DNA of 64,000 nt from Streptomyces sp. CB01881 (GCF_002953255.1 NZ_CP026498.1:7675237-7739236), one strand, 5' to 3'. Shown: positions 18,905 through 27,333, counted from the stretch's first letter. Made by a program: numbers and translations. The notes: generated from the sequence alone by a model not told the origin.

Positions 18905-19906
18905 ATGAGTCGAGGTCGTCGTGGTGAAGGTGGCGCAGAGGTGACGGACGGCATGGCGGAACCCGGGCTGCCCCACCGGCTCGCCGAGTTGGGGCCGGAG
19001 GAGCCGGCCGCCCTGCTGGCGCCCCGGCTGGCCCAGTTCGCGGCGGTGGCCCGGCTGGAGCACGTGACGCAGGCGGCCGCGCTGCTGGGCGTGCCGCAGC
19101 CGACGCTGTCCCGGGCGGTGGCCCGGCTGGAGGCGGAGCTGGGCGTGGACCTGCTGGCCCGTCAGGGCCGGACGGTCCGGCTGACCAGGGCCGGGCGGCT
19201 GCTGCTGGCCTCGGTGGAGCGCGCCCTGGCCGAGGTCGAGCGCGGCGCCGAGGCAGCCCGGGCGGAGGCGGACCCGGCGGCCGGGCGGGTCGCGTTCGGC
19301 TTCCTGCACACCATGGGGACGGACGCCGTCCCGGCGCTCCTGCGGGGGTTCCGGGCGGCGCACCCGCAGGTGCGCTTCCAACTGGTGCAGGACTACGTCG
19401 GCGCGATGCTGGAGCGGCTGCGCGCCGGCGAGCTGGACCTCTGTCTGGTCGCGCCGGTGCCCGACGACGACCCGGCGCTGGTGGCGCGGCGGCTGGACGA
19501 GCAGCGGCTGAACCTGGTCGTCCCGGCCGACCACCGGCTGGCCGGGCGGCGCCGGATCCGGCTGGCCGAGGTGGCCGAGGACCCGTTCGTCGGGCTGGAG
19601 CGCGGCTACGGGCTGCGCGCGATCACCGACGGGTTCTGCGCGGAGGCCGGCTTCGTGCCCCGGATCGCGTTCGAGGGCGAGGAGGCGGAGACGCTGCGCG
19701 GCCTGGTCGCGGCCGGGCTGGGGGTGGCGCTGCTGCCGCCCGCGCTGGTGCCGCGGCCGGGGGTGGTGGAGCTGGAGGTGACGGCGCCGCGGACCAGGCG
19801 GGCGATCGGGCTGGCGTGGGCGGCGGGCCGGCCGCTGACCCCGCCGGTGGCGGCGTTCCGGGACTTCGTGCTGTCGCGGCGGGGGCGGTTGTTGCAGCAC
19901 GACTGA
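18905..19906 (+). CDS. LysR family transcriptional regulator
   Basis: This 333-residue protein has the winged helix-turn-helix at about residues 40-100 (LARLEHVTQAAALLGVPQPTLSRAV, then LARQGRTVRLTRAG) and a two-lobed effector-binding domain after residue 130 (GLGVALLPPALV near the end). The N-terminus is longer than usual, and an internal GTG or ATG near codon 13-17 is possible. The 71-bp gap to the divergent MFS gene contains ATCGGCCGAT, a plausible LysR site. Regulation of that exporter is inference from layout. Confidence 0.87.
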   Translation: MSRGRRGEGGAEVTDGMAEPGLPHRLAELGPEEPAALLAPRLAQFAAVARLEHVTQAAALLGVPQPTLSRAVARLEAELGVDLLARQGRTVRLTRAGRLLLASVERALAEVERGAEAARAEADPAAGRVAFGFLHTMGTDAVPALLRGFRAAHPQVRFQLVQDYVGAMLERLRAGELDLCLVAPVPDDDPALVARRLDEQRLNLVVPADHRLAGRRRIRLAEVAEDPFVGLERGYGLRAITDGFCAEAGFVPRIAFEGEEAETLRGLVAAGLGVALLPPALVPRPGVVELEVTAPRTRRAIGLAWAAGRPLTPPVAAFRDFVLSRRGRLLQHD

Positions 19907-19987
19907 GGCCTCCGGCGGCGGCGGATCGTCCAGTCGGTGGAATTCCAGGTGCACATCGGCCGAACCGGCGTGTGGGGTGTGGCCTGT

Positions 19988-19999
19988 CTACGCGCGTAG
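19988..19999 (+). promoter_or_regulatory. Nucleoside-regulon operator copy 3 (add), overlapping the promoter
   Basis: CTACGCGCGTAG is a perfect 12-bp palindrome. A TACACT -10 box lies at 20004-20009, which would put the transcription start at or next to the add ATG at 20016. The operator therefore fills the -35/-10 spacer, a position expected for repression. Confidence 0.82.
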
Positions 20000-20015
20000 G
20001 AGCTACACTCCCGCA

Positions 20016-21164
20016 ATGGAGAACCAGATCCCTGTCACCACCGCGGGCACCGGCCCCCGGATTCCCGCCCCCGACCAGATCACCCGCGCCCCGAAGGTGC
20101 TCCTGCACGACCACCTCGACGGTGGGCTGCGCCCGGAGACCATCGTCGAGCTGGCCGCCGCGGTCGGCTACGAGGGCCTCCCCACCAACGACCCGAAGGA
20201 ACTCGGCGAGTGGTTCCGCGAGGCCGCCGACTCCGGCTCGCTGGTCCGCTACCTGGAGACCTTCGCGCACACCTGCGCCGTGATGCAGACCCGCGAGGCG
20301 CTGATCAAGGTCGCCGCCGACTGCGCCGAGGACCTGGCCGCCGACGGCGTCGTCTACGCCGAGGTCCGCTACGCCCCCGAGCAGCACCTGGAGGCCGGCC
20401 TGACCCTCGACGAGGTCGTCGAGGCCGTCCAGGAGGGCTTCCGCCTCGGCGAGGCCAACGCCCGCGCCGCCGGCCACCGCATCCGCATCGGCACCCTGAT
20501 CACCGCGATGCGGCACGCCGCCCGCTCCTCCGAGATCGCCGAGCTGGCCAACCGCCACCGCGACTCGGGCGTCGTCGGCTTCGACATCGCCGGCGCCGAG
20601 GCCGGGTACCCCCCCACCCGCCACCAGGCCGCCTTCGACTACCTCAAGGGCGAGAACAACCACTTCACCATCCACGCGGGCGAGGCCTTCGGCCTGCCGT
20701 CGATCTGGGAGGCCCTGCAGTGCTGCGGCGCCGACCGGCTCGGCCACGGCGTCCGCATCGTCGACGACATCACGGTGAACGAGGACGGCAGCGTCGAGCT
20801 CGGCCGGCTGGCCGCGTACGTGCGCGACAAGCGCATCCCGCTGGAGATGTGCCCGACCTCCAACCTCCAGACGGCGGCGGCCACTTCGTACGCCGAGCAC
20901 CCGATCGGGCTGCTCAGCCGGCTGAAGTTCCGGGTGACGGTCAACACCGACAACCGCCTGATGAGCGGCACCAGCATGAGCCGCGAGTTCGAGCACCTGG
21001 TGGAGGCGTTCGGCTACACGCTGGGCGACATGGAGTGGTTCACGGTGAACGCGATGAAGTCGGCGTTCCTGCCGTTCGACGAGCGGCTGGCGATGATCAA
21101 CGACGTGATCAAGCCGGGCTACGCCGAGCTCAAGGCGGAGTGGCTGTTCAGCGCCGGCTCCTGA
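20016..21164 (+). CDS. add: Adenosine deaminase
   Basis: This 382-residue zinc TIM-barrel enzyme deaminates adenosine and deoxyadenosine to inosine forms, which purine nucleoside phosphorylase can then split. Visible motifs are LLHDHLDGGLRPET (first zinc His pair), IHAGEAFG (zinc His and catalytic Glu), LGHGVRI (catalytic His), CPTSNLQT, and NTDNRLMS with the zinc Asp. The transcript is probably leaderless: the -10 box ends 7 nt before the ATG and there is no ribosome-binding site. A perfect regulon palindrome sits in its promoter. Confidence 0.94.
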   Translation: MENQIPVTTAGTGPRIPAPDQITRAPKVLLHDHLDGGLRPETIVELAAAVGYEGLPTNDPKELGEWFREAADSGSLVRYLETFAHTCAVMQTREALIKVAADCAEDLAADGVVYAEVRYAPEQHLEAGLTLDEVVEAVQEGFRLGEANARAAGHRIRIGTLITAMRHAARSSEIAELANRHRDSGVVGFDIAGAEAGYPPTRHQAAFDYLKGENNHFTIHAGEAFGLPSIWEALQCCGADRLGHGVRIVDDITVNEDGSVELGRLAAYVRDKRIPLEMCPTSNLQTAAATSYAEHPIGLLSRLKFRVTVNTDNRLMSGTSMSREFEHLVEAFGYTLGDMEWFTVNAMKSAFLPFDERLAMINDVIKPGYAELKAEWLFSAGS

Positions 21165-21182
21165 GGGTGACCGGCATGGTCG

Positions 21183-21221
21183 GATGAACGCCTTTGTCCC
21201 GTAAGGGCGTTGGCGTTCATC
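21183..21221 (+). terminator. Terminator after add
   Basis: GATGAACGCC and GGCGTTCATC form a 10-bp stem around a loop that itself contains a short stem (CCC/GGG), starting 18 nt after the add stop. Confidence 0.6.
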
Positions 21222-21368
21222 TGACTACCCACTCGTGTGGGTTAACCGCCTTTGATCCTCGTGCGATCCAATCACTACGGTGTGCCAGTCACCGCCGACC
21301 GGCCGTGGCGGCGGAACCCGCTGCCTGCCGTGAATGTCGGCCACCGACGAGGATCCAAGGGGACGAAC

Positions 21369-21728
21369 ATGAAGCAGGCCACTCTCAAGGCCGCCGGCGC
21401 CGCCGTGCTCGGCATCGCCATTGCGGCGGTCGGCGCAGGCAGCGCGTCCGCCGACCCCGCTGCGGCGGGTGGCCTCGGGCTTCCCACCGGCGCGGTGACC
21501 AACCCGGCCGTCACCGGCGCCGTCGTCGACACCGCCGGCAAGCTGCCCGGCGGTGACAAGGTGGCCGGCACCCTCGGCACCCTCGGCACCCTCACCCCGA
21601 GCGCCGGCCAGGCCGTCGCCCCGGCGGCCGACGCCCCCCGCGCCGCCGTCCCGAGCGTTCCCGGCCTGGGCAGCACCCCGCTCGGTGGTCTGACCCAGAC
21701 CCTGCCGCTGCCCGGCCTCGGCGGCTGA
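21369..21728 (+). CDS. Small secreted Ala/Gly/Pro-rich protein
   Basis: This 119-residue protein has a clear Sec signal peptide, with cleavage after SASA at residue 28. The mature chain is low-complexity, with TLGTLGTLT and LPLPGLGG repeats. It has no cysteines, no enzyme motif and no sorting signal. Such small exported proteins are common in streptomycetes. I cannot assign a function. A 21-bp perfect stem follows, so it is a single-gene unit. Confidence 0.75.
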   Translation: MKQATLKAAGAAVLGIAIAAVGAGSASADPAAAGGLGLPTGAVTNPAVTGAVVDTAGKLPGGDKVAGTLGTLGTLTPSAGQAVAPAADAPRAAVPSVPGLGSTPLGGLTQTLPLPGLGG

Positions 21729-21742
21729 CCCGCCCGTCGCGC

Positions 21743-21789
21743 GGAGGGCCGCCCGTACCCCGGTGATCCCGGGGTACGGGCGGCCCTCC
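21743..21789. terminator. Very strong 21-bp hairpin terminator
   Basis: Bases 21743-21763 pair without mismatch with 21769-21789 around the TGATC loop. It begins 14 nt after the small secreted protein gene and lies between convergent genes, so it can serve both strands. Confidence 0.85.
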
Positions 21790-21856
21790 GGCGTTCCGAG
21801 GGCTTGCGGGTGCTCCAGGGGCTCCCGGTTCCGCAGGGGCGCAGGCCGTCCCGCGG

Positions 21857-22039
21857 TCACGGCTCCTGGGGGAGCAGCAGCCAGAGCGCCAGGTAGATCA
21901 GGAACTGCGGGCCGGGCAGCAGGCAGGACGCCAGGAAGATGATCCGGACGGTCCACGGCGCCAGGCCGAAGCGCTCGGCGATCCCGGCGCAGACGCCGGC
22001 GATGACGCGGTTGTGACGGGGGCGGGCGAGGCGGCTCAT
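21857..22039 (-). CDS. PspC domain small membrane protein
   Basis: These 60 residues make up almost exactly one PspC domain: RVIAGVCAGIAERFGL followed by one hydrophobic helix (VRIIFLASCLLPGPQFLIYLALWLLL). PspC proteins act in envelope-stress signalling, but stand-alone short forms in actinomycetes are uncharacterised. AGGGAGA stands 6 nt before the ATG at 22039, which decides this start over a longer frame. Confidence 0.85.
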   Translation of the reverse strand: MSRLARPRHNRVIAGVCAGIAERFGLAPWTVRIIFLASCLLPGPQFLIYLALWLLLPQEP

Positions 22040-22268
22040 GGCGGTCTCCCTGGTCTTCGCGCCTGGTCCGGTCCCTCCGGTCGGCGTACTTCCATGCTCC
22101 GCCGCGGCGGCCGCCGGATCCTCAGCCTGGATGGCGATCCCGGCCCGGACCTCCGTCACCTGGAAGACGGACGGACTCTCGGGGTTCACGTCAGGGGCGC
22201 CCCGGAGGCCCGCCGCTTCCGGACCGCGCCGGAGGGCCGCTGCTTCCGGACCGCTCCACGCGCAGGCG

Positions 22269-22297
22269 CTTGCCTCTGCCCCTGGGGCAGGGGCAAG
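22269..22297 (+). promoter_or_regulatory. MerR-type operator before the MerR remnant
   Basis: CTTGCCTCTGCCCC and GGGGCAGGGGCAAG form a 14-bp inverted repeat (13 of 14 matching) around a single base. A long dyad starting with CTTGCC is the form of MerR-family promoters with an extended spacer. It ends 9 nt before the MerR-like start. Confidence 0.6.
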
Positions 22298-22306
22298 AGT
22301 GGGGGC

Positions 22307-22525
22307 ATGCACGAGGACTTGGTCGGTATCGGGGAGCTCGCGGCCAGGACCGGGCTGAGCCACAAGGCGCTGCGGCTGTACGGGGACCGGGGGCTGCTGC
22401 CGCCCGCGCACGTCGACCCGCGGACCGGGCCGTCCGCCGGATCCAGTCCGTGGTCAACACGCGCTTCCCCGGGACCGAGCTCCAGGTGGACGGCGTCGTC
22501 GGACCCCGGACCGGGCACAGGATGA
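22307..22525 (+). pseudogene. MerR-family regulator remnant (DNA-binding head only)
   Basis: The first 41 codons encode a typical MerR helix-turn-helix: IGELAARTGLSHKALRLYGDRGLLPPAHVDPRTG. At the point where relatives continue with YRxY and the dimerisation helix, the sequence changes to unrelated frame-shifted DNA and the frame ends after 72 codons. No effector domain follows. The intact operator just upstream suggests the gene was functional before a deletion. Confidence 0.7.
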
Positions 22526-22599
22526 TCCAGATCCTCCGCGACGACTGGACGATCGACCGCGGCTACGCCGACCGCTGCGCCCAGTTCCTCCCGGGCTGA
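22423..22599 (+). pseudogene. C-terminal fragment of a peptidoglycan-binding-like domain protein
   Basis: In another frame, directly abutting the MerR head, 58 codons read DRAVRRIQSVVNTRFPG, then VDGVVGPRTGHRMIQIL and a short tail. AVRRIQ...VDGVVGPRT is the pattern of PG_binding_1 domains, which target secreted proteins to peptidoglycan. No start codon or signal peptide is left. It appears to be the 3-prime end of a gene fused to the MerR head by a deletion at about 22420-22431. Confidence 0.6.
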
Positions 22600-22662
22600 C
22601 CCGCGCACGGGGCGGGCGGCCGCACCGGCCGCCCGCCCCGCATTTTGCCTTGCGCGGACGGT

Positions 22663-22940
22663 GGCGCGATGCCTACTCTCCCTGCAACGCGTCGAGGGAG
22701 ACGAGTACCTCCAGGACCCGCGAGCCGAGAGAGCCGCCACCAGCTGTGAAGGCGGCCTCGCGTCCGGGAGGGAAGACACTCCTGAGTGCGGGGAGGAAAT
22801 GCCCCGCCGGCCGGCCCCCGTCACCGGGCCAGCAACGAGGCCGCCGTCCTCCTCGGGCGGCGGCGAAGGTGCGGTGGTACCGCGAGTCCCCTTCTCGCCC
22901 GCACTTCCAAGGGATCACCACGACGCCCCCGGAGGGCCGC
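22663..22940 (+). ncRNA. T-box leader (translational type, Asn specifier proposed)
   Basis: This 342-bp gap holds an RNA leader. A stem (CTCCCT 22678-22683 with AGGGAG 22695-22700, extended by TACT/AGTA) presents an 11-nt loop containing AAC at 22686-22688, an Asn codon. About 170 nt later, GCGGTGGTACCGCG (22871-22884) matches the T-box consensus, with UGGU to pair with an uncharged tRNA end. CTCCTC near 22848 can pair with GGAGG (22931-22935) of the synthetase gene. This supports control of translation by uncharged tRNA-Asn, as in actinobacterial T-boxes with very short stem I. Confidence 0.75.
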
Positions 22941-22941
22941 G

Positions 22942-24222
22942 ATGATCCACCCGACGACCGCCCGTGTCCTGGCCGCCGGACTACCCGGCCACATCGGCGA
23001 GTCCATCGAACTCTGCGGCTGGCTGCACCGCCGCCGCGCACTGAAGTCCGTCACCTTCCTCGTCCTGCGGGACCGCTCCGGGCTCGCCCAGGTGGTCGCC
23101 CCCGAGGGGGAGGCCGACTTCCCCGTGGAGACGGTGCTGCGGGTCCGGGGCACCGTGACCGCCAACCCCCAGGCGCCGAACGGCGTCGAGCTGACCGCCC
23201 CCACCGTCGAGGTGCTGTCCAGCCTCGCCGAGGCGCCGCCGTTCAGCCTCTACCGCCCGGACGTCCAGGCCACCCTTCCCGTCATCCTCGACGGCGCGCC
23301 CGTCACGCTGCGGCATCCGCGGCTCGCCGCCCCGCACCGGATCTCCGCCGCCTCGGTGGCCGGGTTCCGCGCGGCGCTCGACAGCCTCGGCTTCACCGAG
23401 ATCCAGACGCCGAAGGTGGTCTCCTCGGCGACCGAGTCCGGCGCCAACGTGTTCGGCCTCGACTGGTTCGGCCGGCCCGCGTACCTCGCCCAGTCGCCGC
23501 AGTTCTTCAAGCAGGCCATGGTCGGCGTCTTCGAGCGCGTCTACGAGACCGGGCCGGTCTTCCGCGCCGAACCGCACGACACCGCGCGCCACCTGGCCCA
23601 GTACACCAGCCTCGACGCCGAACTCGGCTTCGTCACCGACCACCGTGAGGTGATGGCCGTCGTCCGCGAGGCCGTCGCCGGGATGCTGGAGTCGGTGAAG
23701 ACCCGGGCCGCCGGCGCCGTGGAGCTGCTCGGGGCGGAGCTGCCCGTCGTCCCGGCGGAGATCCCGCAGATCCACTTCGCCGACGCGATGCGGCTGCTGG
23801 GCGCCGACGAGCCGGACCTCGCGCCCGCGCACGAGCGGTGGCTCGGTGAGTGGGCGCTGCGCGAGCACGGCAGCGAGTTCCTCTTCGTGGTCGGCTACCC
23901 GATGCGCAAGCGGCCGTTCTACACGCACCCCGAGCCGGGCCGGCCGGAGTACTCCAACAGCTTCGACCTGCTCTTCCGCGGACTGGAGCTGGCCACCGGC
24001 GGTCAGCGGCTGCACCGGTACGAGGACTACCTCGCCGCGCTCGCCGCCCGGGGCGAGTCGCCGGAGCCGTACGCCGCCTACCTGCGCTGCTTCGCCCACG
24101 GCATGCCCCCGCACGGCGGCTTCGCCCTCGGGCTGGAACGGTGGACGGCGCGGCTGACGGGGGTGGACAACGTCCGCCGCACCACGCTCTTCCCCCGGGA
24201 CCTGCACCGGCTCACGCCGTGA
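22942..24222 (+). CDS. Archaeal-type (non-discriminating) aspartate--tRNA(Asn/Asp) ligase
   Basis: This 426-residue class IIb synthetase has an OB-fold anticodon-binding domain (CGWLHRRRALKSVTFLVLRD) then the catalytic domain: motif 1 near RHPRLAAPHRISAASV, a TATE-like loop (SATESGANVF) with QSPQFFKQ, motif 2 FRAEPHDTARHLAQYTSLD, and motif 3 ALGLERWTARLTG ending LFPRDLHRLTP. The short length and missing GAD insertion mark the archaeal type, unlike bacterial AspS of about 590 residues. Non-discriminating forms make Asp-tRNA-Asn for GatCAB amidation. The T-box with an Asn specifier supports that role. The ATG has GGAGG 6 nt upstream. Confidence 0.88.
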   Translation: MIHPTTARVLAAGLPGHIGESIELCGWLHRRRALKSVTFLVLRDRSGLAQVVAPEGEADFPVETVLRVRGTVTANPQAPNGVELTAPTVEVLSSLAEAPPFSLYRPDVQATLPVILDGAPVTLRHPRLAAPHRISAASVAGFRAALDSLGFTEIQTPKVVSSATESGANVFGLDWFGRPAYLAQSPQFFKQAMVGVFERVYETGPVFRAEPHDTARHLAQYTSLDAELGFVTDHREVMAVVREAVAGMLESVKTRAAGAVELLGAELPVVPAEIPQIHFADAMRLLGADEPDLAPAHERWLGEWALREHGSEFLFVVGYPMRKRPFYTHPEPGRPEYSNSFDLLFRGLELATGGQRLHRYEDYLAALAARGESPEPYAAYLRCFAHGMPPHGGFALGLERWTARLTGVDNVRRTTLFPRDLHRLTP

Positions 24223-24362
24223 CCGGCCCCTCCGCCCGTCGCACAACCGCGACGGGCGGCCGGACCGGGGCCGCCGGGCGGTACGGCCGCTCCTGATGCT
24301 CTCCGCGCTCGTCCGTCAGGGGGAGCGGCGCCCGGTCCGAGTTCTCCGTGCCGGCCCGGGGA

Positions 24363-24827
24363 TCAGACGGCCGGCGGCTGCGGGGCCTGCGGCTGGACGG
24401 GCGGCGCGGCCGGTGCCGGAGCAGCCGGGGCGCCCTGCGGCGGGACGGGCGCCGACTGGGCATACGGGTTGTACTGCGCGCCGGGGCCGAACTGCGCGTT
24501 CGGGTCGTATGGTGCCGCGCCCGGGGCCGGCTGCGGGACGGGCGTGTTGCCGCGCGCCAGCAGCGACTTCACCGCGTTGGCTATCAGCAGCAGCGGCAGG
24601 ACGAACGCCTGGAAGAACATCCGGTACTCGCCGCCCTCGAAGACGAACGCGAGGTAGTACGCGTAGCCCGCGAACGCCATGCCGGCGAGCACGTTGACGG
24701 CGCGCCAGCCACCGCTGAGCCCACCGCCGATGTTGATGGCGCCGAGGACGACCATGGCGATGCCGCTGATCGCCAGCAGGACGACATACCAGGAGAAAAG
24801 GGGCTCGGCGCTGAAGTCGAGATTCAC
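24363..24827 (-). CDS. Small membrane protein with Pro/Gln-rich cytoplasmic tail
   Basis: This 154-residue protein starts at a GTG with AGGAA upstream. Three hydrophobic helices occupy about residues 11-95 (WYVVLLAISGIAMVVLGAI, AVNVLAGMAFAGYAYYLAFVF, FFQAFVLPLLLIANAV). A basic turn follows, then 50 residues of QPAPGAAPYDPNAQ-type low complexity. I do not recognise a family function. The Pro/Gln/Tyr tail resembles protein-interaction tails of actinobacterial membrane proteins. It is convergent with the synthetase gene. Confidence 0.72.
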   Translation of the reverse strand: MNLDFSAEPLFSWYVVLLAISGIAMVVLGAINIGGGLSGGWRAVNVLAGMAFAGYAYYLAFVFEGGEYRMFFQAFVLPLLLIANAVKSLLARGNTPVPQPAPGAAPYDPNAQFGPGAQYNPYAQSAPVPPQGAPAAPAPAAPPVQPQAPQPPAV

Positions 24828-24973
24828 GGAGGCATTCCTGTGGGGAGAGGGGGTGAGGAGCGACTGCTGATGGGGACGAGTGCGCACAGTACTGGAGCCC
24901 GCCGACATTCGTCCCCGCCTTTTCATCACGGATCATTGGCCGGTCCGCGCCACGGCCGTGGTTGGCTGGGCGG

Positions 24974-25618
24974 ATGACTGACTATGAGGTCCTTCGCGTC
25001 TTCTGCGGCCCCGACGGTGCGCACGGCAACGAACTCGGTGTGGTCCGCGACGGTGCCGCCCTTCCCGGCGAGACGGACCGGTTGGCACTCGCCCGCGAAC
25101 TCGGCTTCAGCGAGACCGTGTTCGTGGACGACGCGGTGCGCGGCGCCGTCGACATCTACACGCCCAGCGTCCGCCTCCCCTTCGCCGGCCACCCGTGCGT
25201 CGGCGCGGCCTGGCTGCTCGGGGTGGACCGGCTGGTCACCGCCGCCGGCGCCGTCGGTGTGCGCCACGACGGCGAGTTCACCCGGATCTCGGCGCGCCCG
25301 GAGTGGGCGCCCGGGCGGACGACGAAGCAGTACGGCTCGGCCACGGAGGTGGACGCCCTGGACGTCCCGCCGCCGGGCGAGTGGATCTACGCCTGGGCCT
25401 GGCAGGACGAGGCCGCCGGCACCGTCCGGGCGCGGGCCTTCCCCGGCCGCGGCGACGGGATCGACGAGGACGAGGCCACCGGCGCCGCCGCCCTGCTGCT
25501 GACCGCCGAGCTGCGGCGCGACCTGACGATCACCCAGGGGCGCGGCTCGCAGATCGTCACGGGGCTGCGGGCCGGGGGCCTGATCGAGGTGGGCGGCAGG
25601 GTCCGCGTGGCCGGATAG
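24974..25618 (+). CDS. PhzF family isomerase/epimerase-like protein
   Basis: These 214 residues have the PhzF fold pattern: an opening FCGPDGAHGNELGVV in place of the usual F-x-GNPAAV, the PFAGHPCVGAAWLL motif shared by the whole family, and a second-half DEDEATGAAALLL that mirrors the first. Members isomerise or epimerise small acids such as the phenazine precursor DHHA or diaminopimelate-like compounds. It is shorter than typical (about 270), with a reduced middle, and no phenazine genes are nearby. Substrate is unknown. Confidence 0.82.
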   Translation: MTDYEVLRVFCGPDGAHGNELGVVRDGAALPGETDRLALARELGFSETVFVDDAVRGAVDIYTPSVRLPFAGHPCVGAAWLLGVDRLVTAAGAVGVRHDGEFTRISARPEWAPGRTTKQYGSATEVDALDVPPPGEWIYAWAWQDEAAGTVRARAFPGRGDGIDEDEATGAAALLLTAELRRDLTITQGRGSQIVTGLRAGGLIEVGGRVRVAG

Positions 25619-25834
25619 CCGGGGTGGGGGCGCAGGCCGCCCCCACCCGACCTCTCCCGTTCTTCTCCCGGGACGGAAACCCCTTCACGGATGGATCACA
25701 CCGTCCGATAACATGCCGTCGTTGCTCAGGGTTTGGGGGCGAAGCAGCAGCAGGGGAAATGGCGATCGGCGGCCCCTCACACCCCGGGACCCACCTTCTG
25801 CCGGGTACTGCCCGTCTTCTTCCGTGAGGTCCCA

Positions 25835-27277
25835 TTGCGTACTCAGCACCGCAGATTCCTTGCCCTGGCCGCGGCGACCGCCGTGGCCTCCGGCACGGGC
25901 CTGGCCGCCGCCCAGGGCGCGCCCGCGGCCCCGGTGTCCGCCGGGGCGACCCAGGCCCCCGGGACCCCCCAGGCCGGCGGAGTCACCCAGGCCCCCGGGG
26001 CCACCCGGGCCGTCGGGACCGCCCAGAACCAGAACGACCCGGTGTTGATCACGCTGGACGGGTTCCCCGGCACGCTCACCGCCGGAGCCCCGGCGGTCGA
26101 GTTCACCGCCACCCTCAGGAACTCCGCCGACCACGAGGTCGCCACGCAGAGCGGGTTCACGGTGGCGGACGTCGACGCGGGGATCAGGGAGACCCAGCTC
26201 AGGCTGGAGTTCCAGGCACCCGGCAGCACGGAGTGGAAGACCCCCCGGCTCCACGCCGGCGCCAACGTCGGTGCCATGTGGGACCTGGAGGCGTTCGGCG
26301 GCGAGCCGCACCTGCCGGCCGGAGCCTCGGTCACCTACCGGCTGCGCCTCGCCGTGACCGCCGACGCCCGTGGCGGCAGGGCGAGCGCGCTCTTCCGCAG
26401 CACGGTCACGGACCCCGGGCTGCCCGCGTGGCAGCAACCGTCCTACGCCATCAGCCCGCTCGGCTCCTTCACCATCGCCCCCGTCGGAACCCCGACCACG
26501 CCGCCCCCGGCTCCGGTCCCGGTGCCCGGTGCCCCGACGCTCGGCATGGACGGGGTGCCGGCCATGTTCACCGGGGGAGCACCCGCCCAGCCGTTCGGGC
26601 TGACGATCGCCAACCACAGCGGCAGGGACATCCGCTTCCTCCCGCAGGTCGCGTTCCAGGGCAACGACGCGCTGACCGCGGCGACGACCCGGCTCGACTT
26701 CCAGACGCCCGAGGGCGAGTGGCTGGCCGCCACCGACGAGGGGCAGAGCGAGCCCGGCCAACTGCGGCTGACGCTCCGGGCGGGCGGCCAGGAGCTCACC
26801 GTCATCGCCCTGCACGACGGCGAGTCGCGGACGGTGAACGTCCGGCTCGCCTTCACCGGGGACGTCCCGAACAGCACCGCCCAGGTGCTGTTCACCGGCT
26901 CCAGCATCCCGCTCGCCCCGGGCGGTACGGAGGTCCGCCACTCGGGCCCGGCGGTCGACTTCGGCATCGCCGCCGCGGGCGCCCCCGGCAGGTCGTCCAC
27001 CCCGGCGCCGCCCGCCGCCGGCCCGGCCGCCCCGGCCGGGGTCCGGTCGGAGACCCCGGCCTCGTCGGGCGCCGCGGTCGTCCCGGTGTCCCGGTCCACC
27101 GGCTCGGTGGCGGGCCCGGCGGCCGTCGCGGCCGCTCCCCAGACCACCAAGCTCGCGTCGACCGGCGGCGGCACGAAGGCCGAGCCGATGGCGATCACCG
27201 GCGCCACCGCGGTGGCGATGGGCGTGGGCCTCCTGGTGGTGGCGGGGCGCCGGGCCACGCGGTCGTCCCGGAACTGA
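25835..27277 (+). CDS. Cell-wall-anchored surface protein with LAXTG sorting signal
   Basis: This 480-residue exported protein starts at TTG with GAGG seven bases upstream. After the signal peptide (ALAAATAVASGTGLAAAQG) lies an Ala/Pro/Gly linker, then two related beta-rich domains at about residues 70-215 and 235-375. Both contain a VEFTATL/PFGLTIAN strand, a RLEFQ/RLDFQ strand and a conserved SVTYRLRLA/TVNVRLAF strand. A Pro-rich linker leads to KLASTGGG, a hydrophobic helix and a basic tail. LAXTG is recognised by class E sortases in streptomycetes, as for long chaplins. The ligand is unknown. Confidence 0.82.
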   Translation: MRTQHRRFLALAAATAVASGTGLAAAQGAPAAPVSAGATQAPGTPQAGGVTQAPGATRAVGTAQNQNDPVLITLDGFPGTLTAGAPAVEFTATLRNSADHEVATQSGFTVADVDAGIRETQLRLEFQAPGSTEWKTPRLHAGANVGAMWDLEAFGGEPHLPAGASVTYRLRLAVTADARGGRASALFRSTVTDPGLPAWQQPSYAISPLGSFTIAPVGTPTTPPPAPVPVPGAPTLGMDGVPAMFTGGAPAQPFGLTIANHSGRDIRFLPQVAFQGNDALTAATTRLDFQTPEGEWLAATDEGQSEPGQLRLTLRAGGQELTVIALHDGESRTVNVRLAFTGDVPNSTAQVLFTGSSIPLAPGGTEVRHSGPAVDFGIAAAGAPGRSSTPAPPAAGPAAPAGVRSETPASSGAAVVPVSRSTGSVAGPAAVAAAPQTTKLASTGGGTKAEPMAITGATAVAMGVGLLVVAGRRATRSSRN

Positions 27278-27333
27278 CGGTCCCGGGGCCGGGGCACCGC
27301 GGCCCGCCGATCGAGCGCCACAGCGGGGGGAGC

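Noticed and set aside
21857..22411. 184-residue version of the PspC protein
   Set aside because: The first 124 residues are low-complexity antisense of the MerR region. The ribosome-binding site and domain start at 22039.
22600..22941. Small protein-coding gene in the gap before the synthetase
   Set aside because: Frames there are fragmentary and arginine-rich. The T-box consensus and stem explain the region better.
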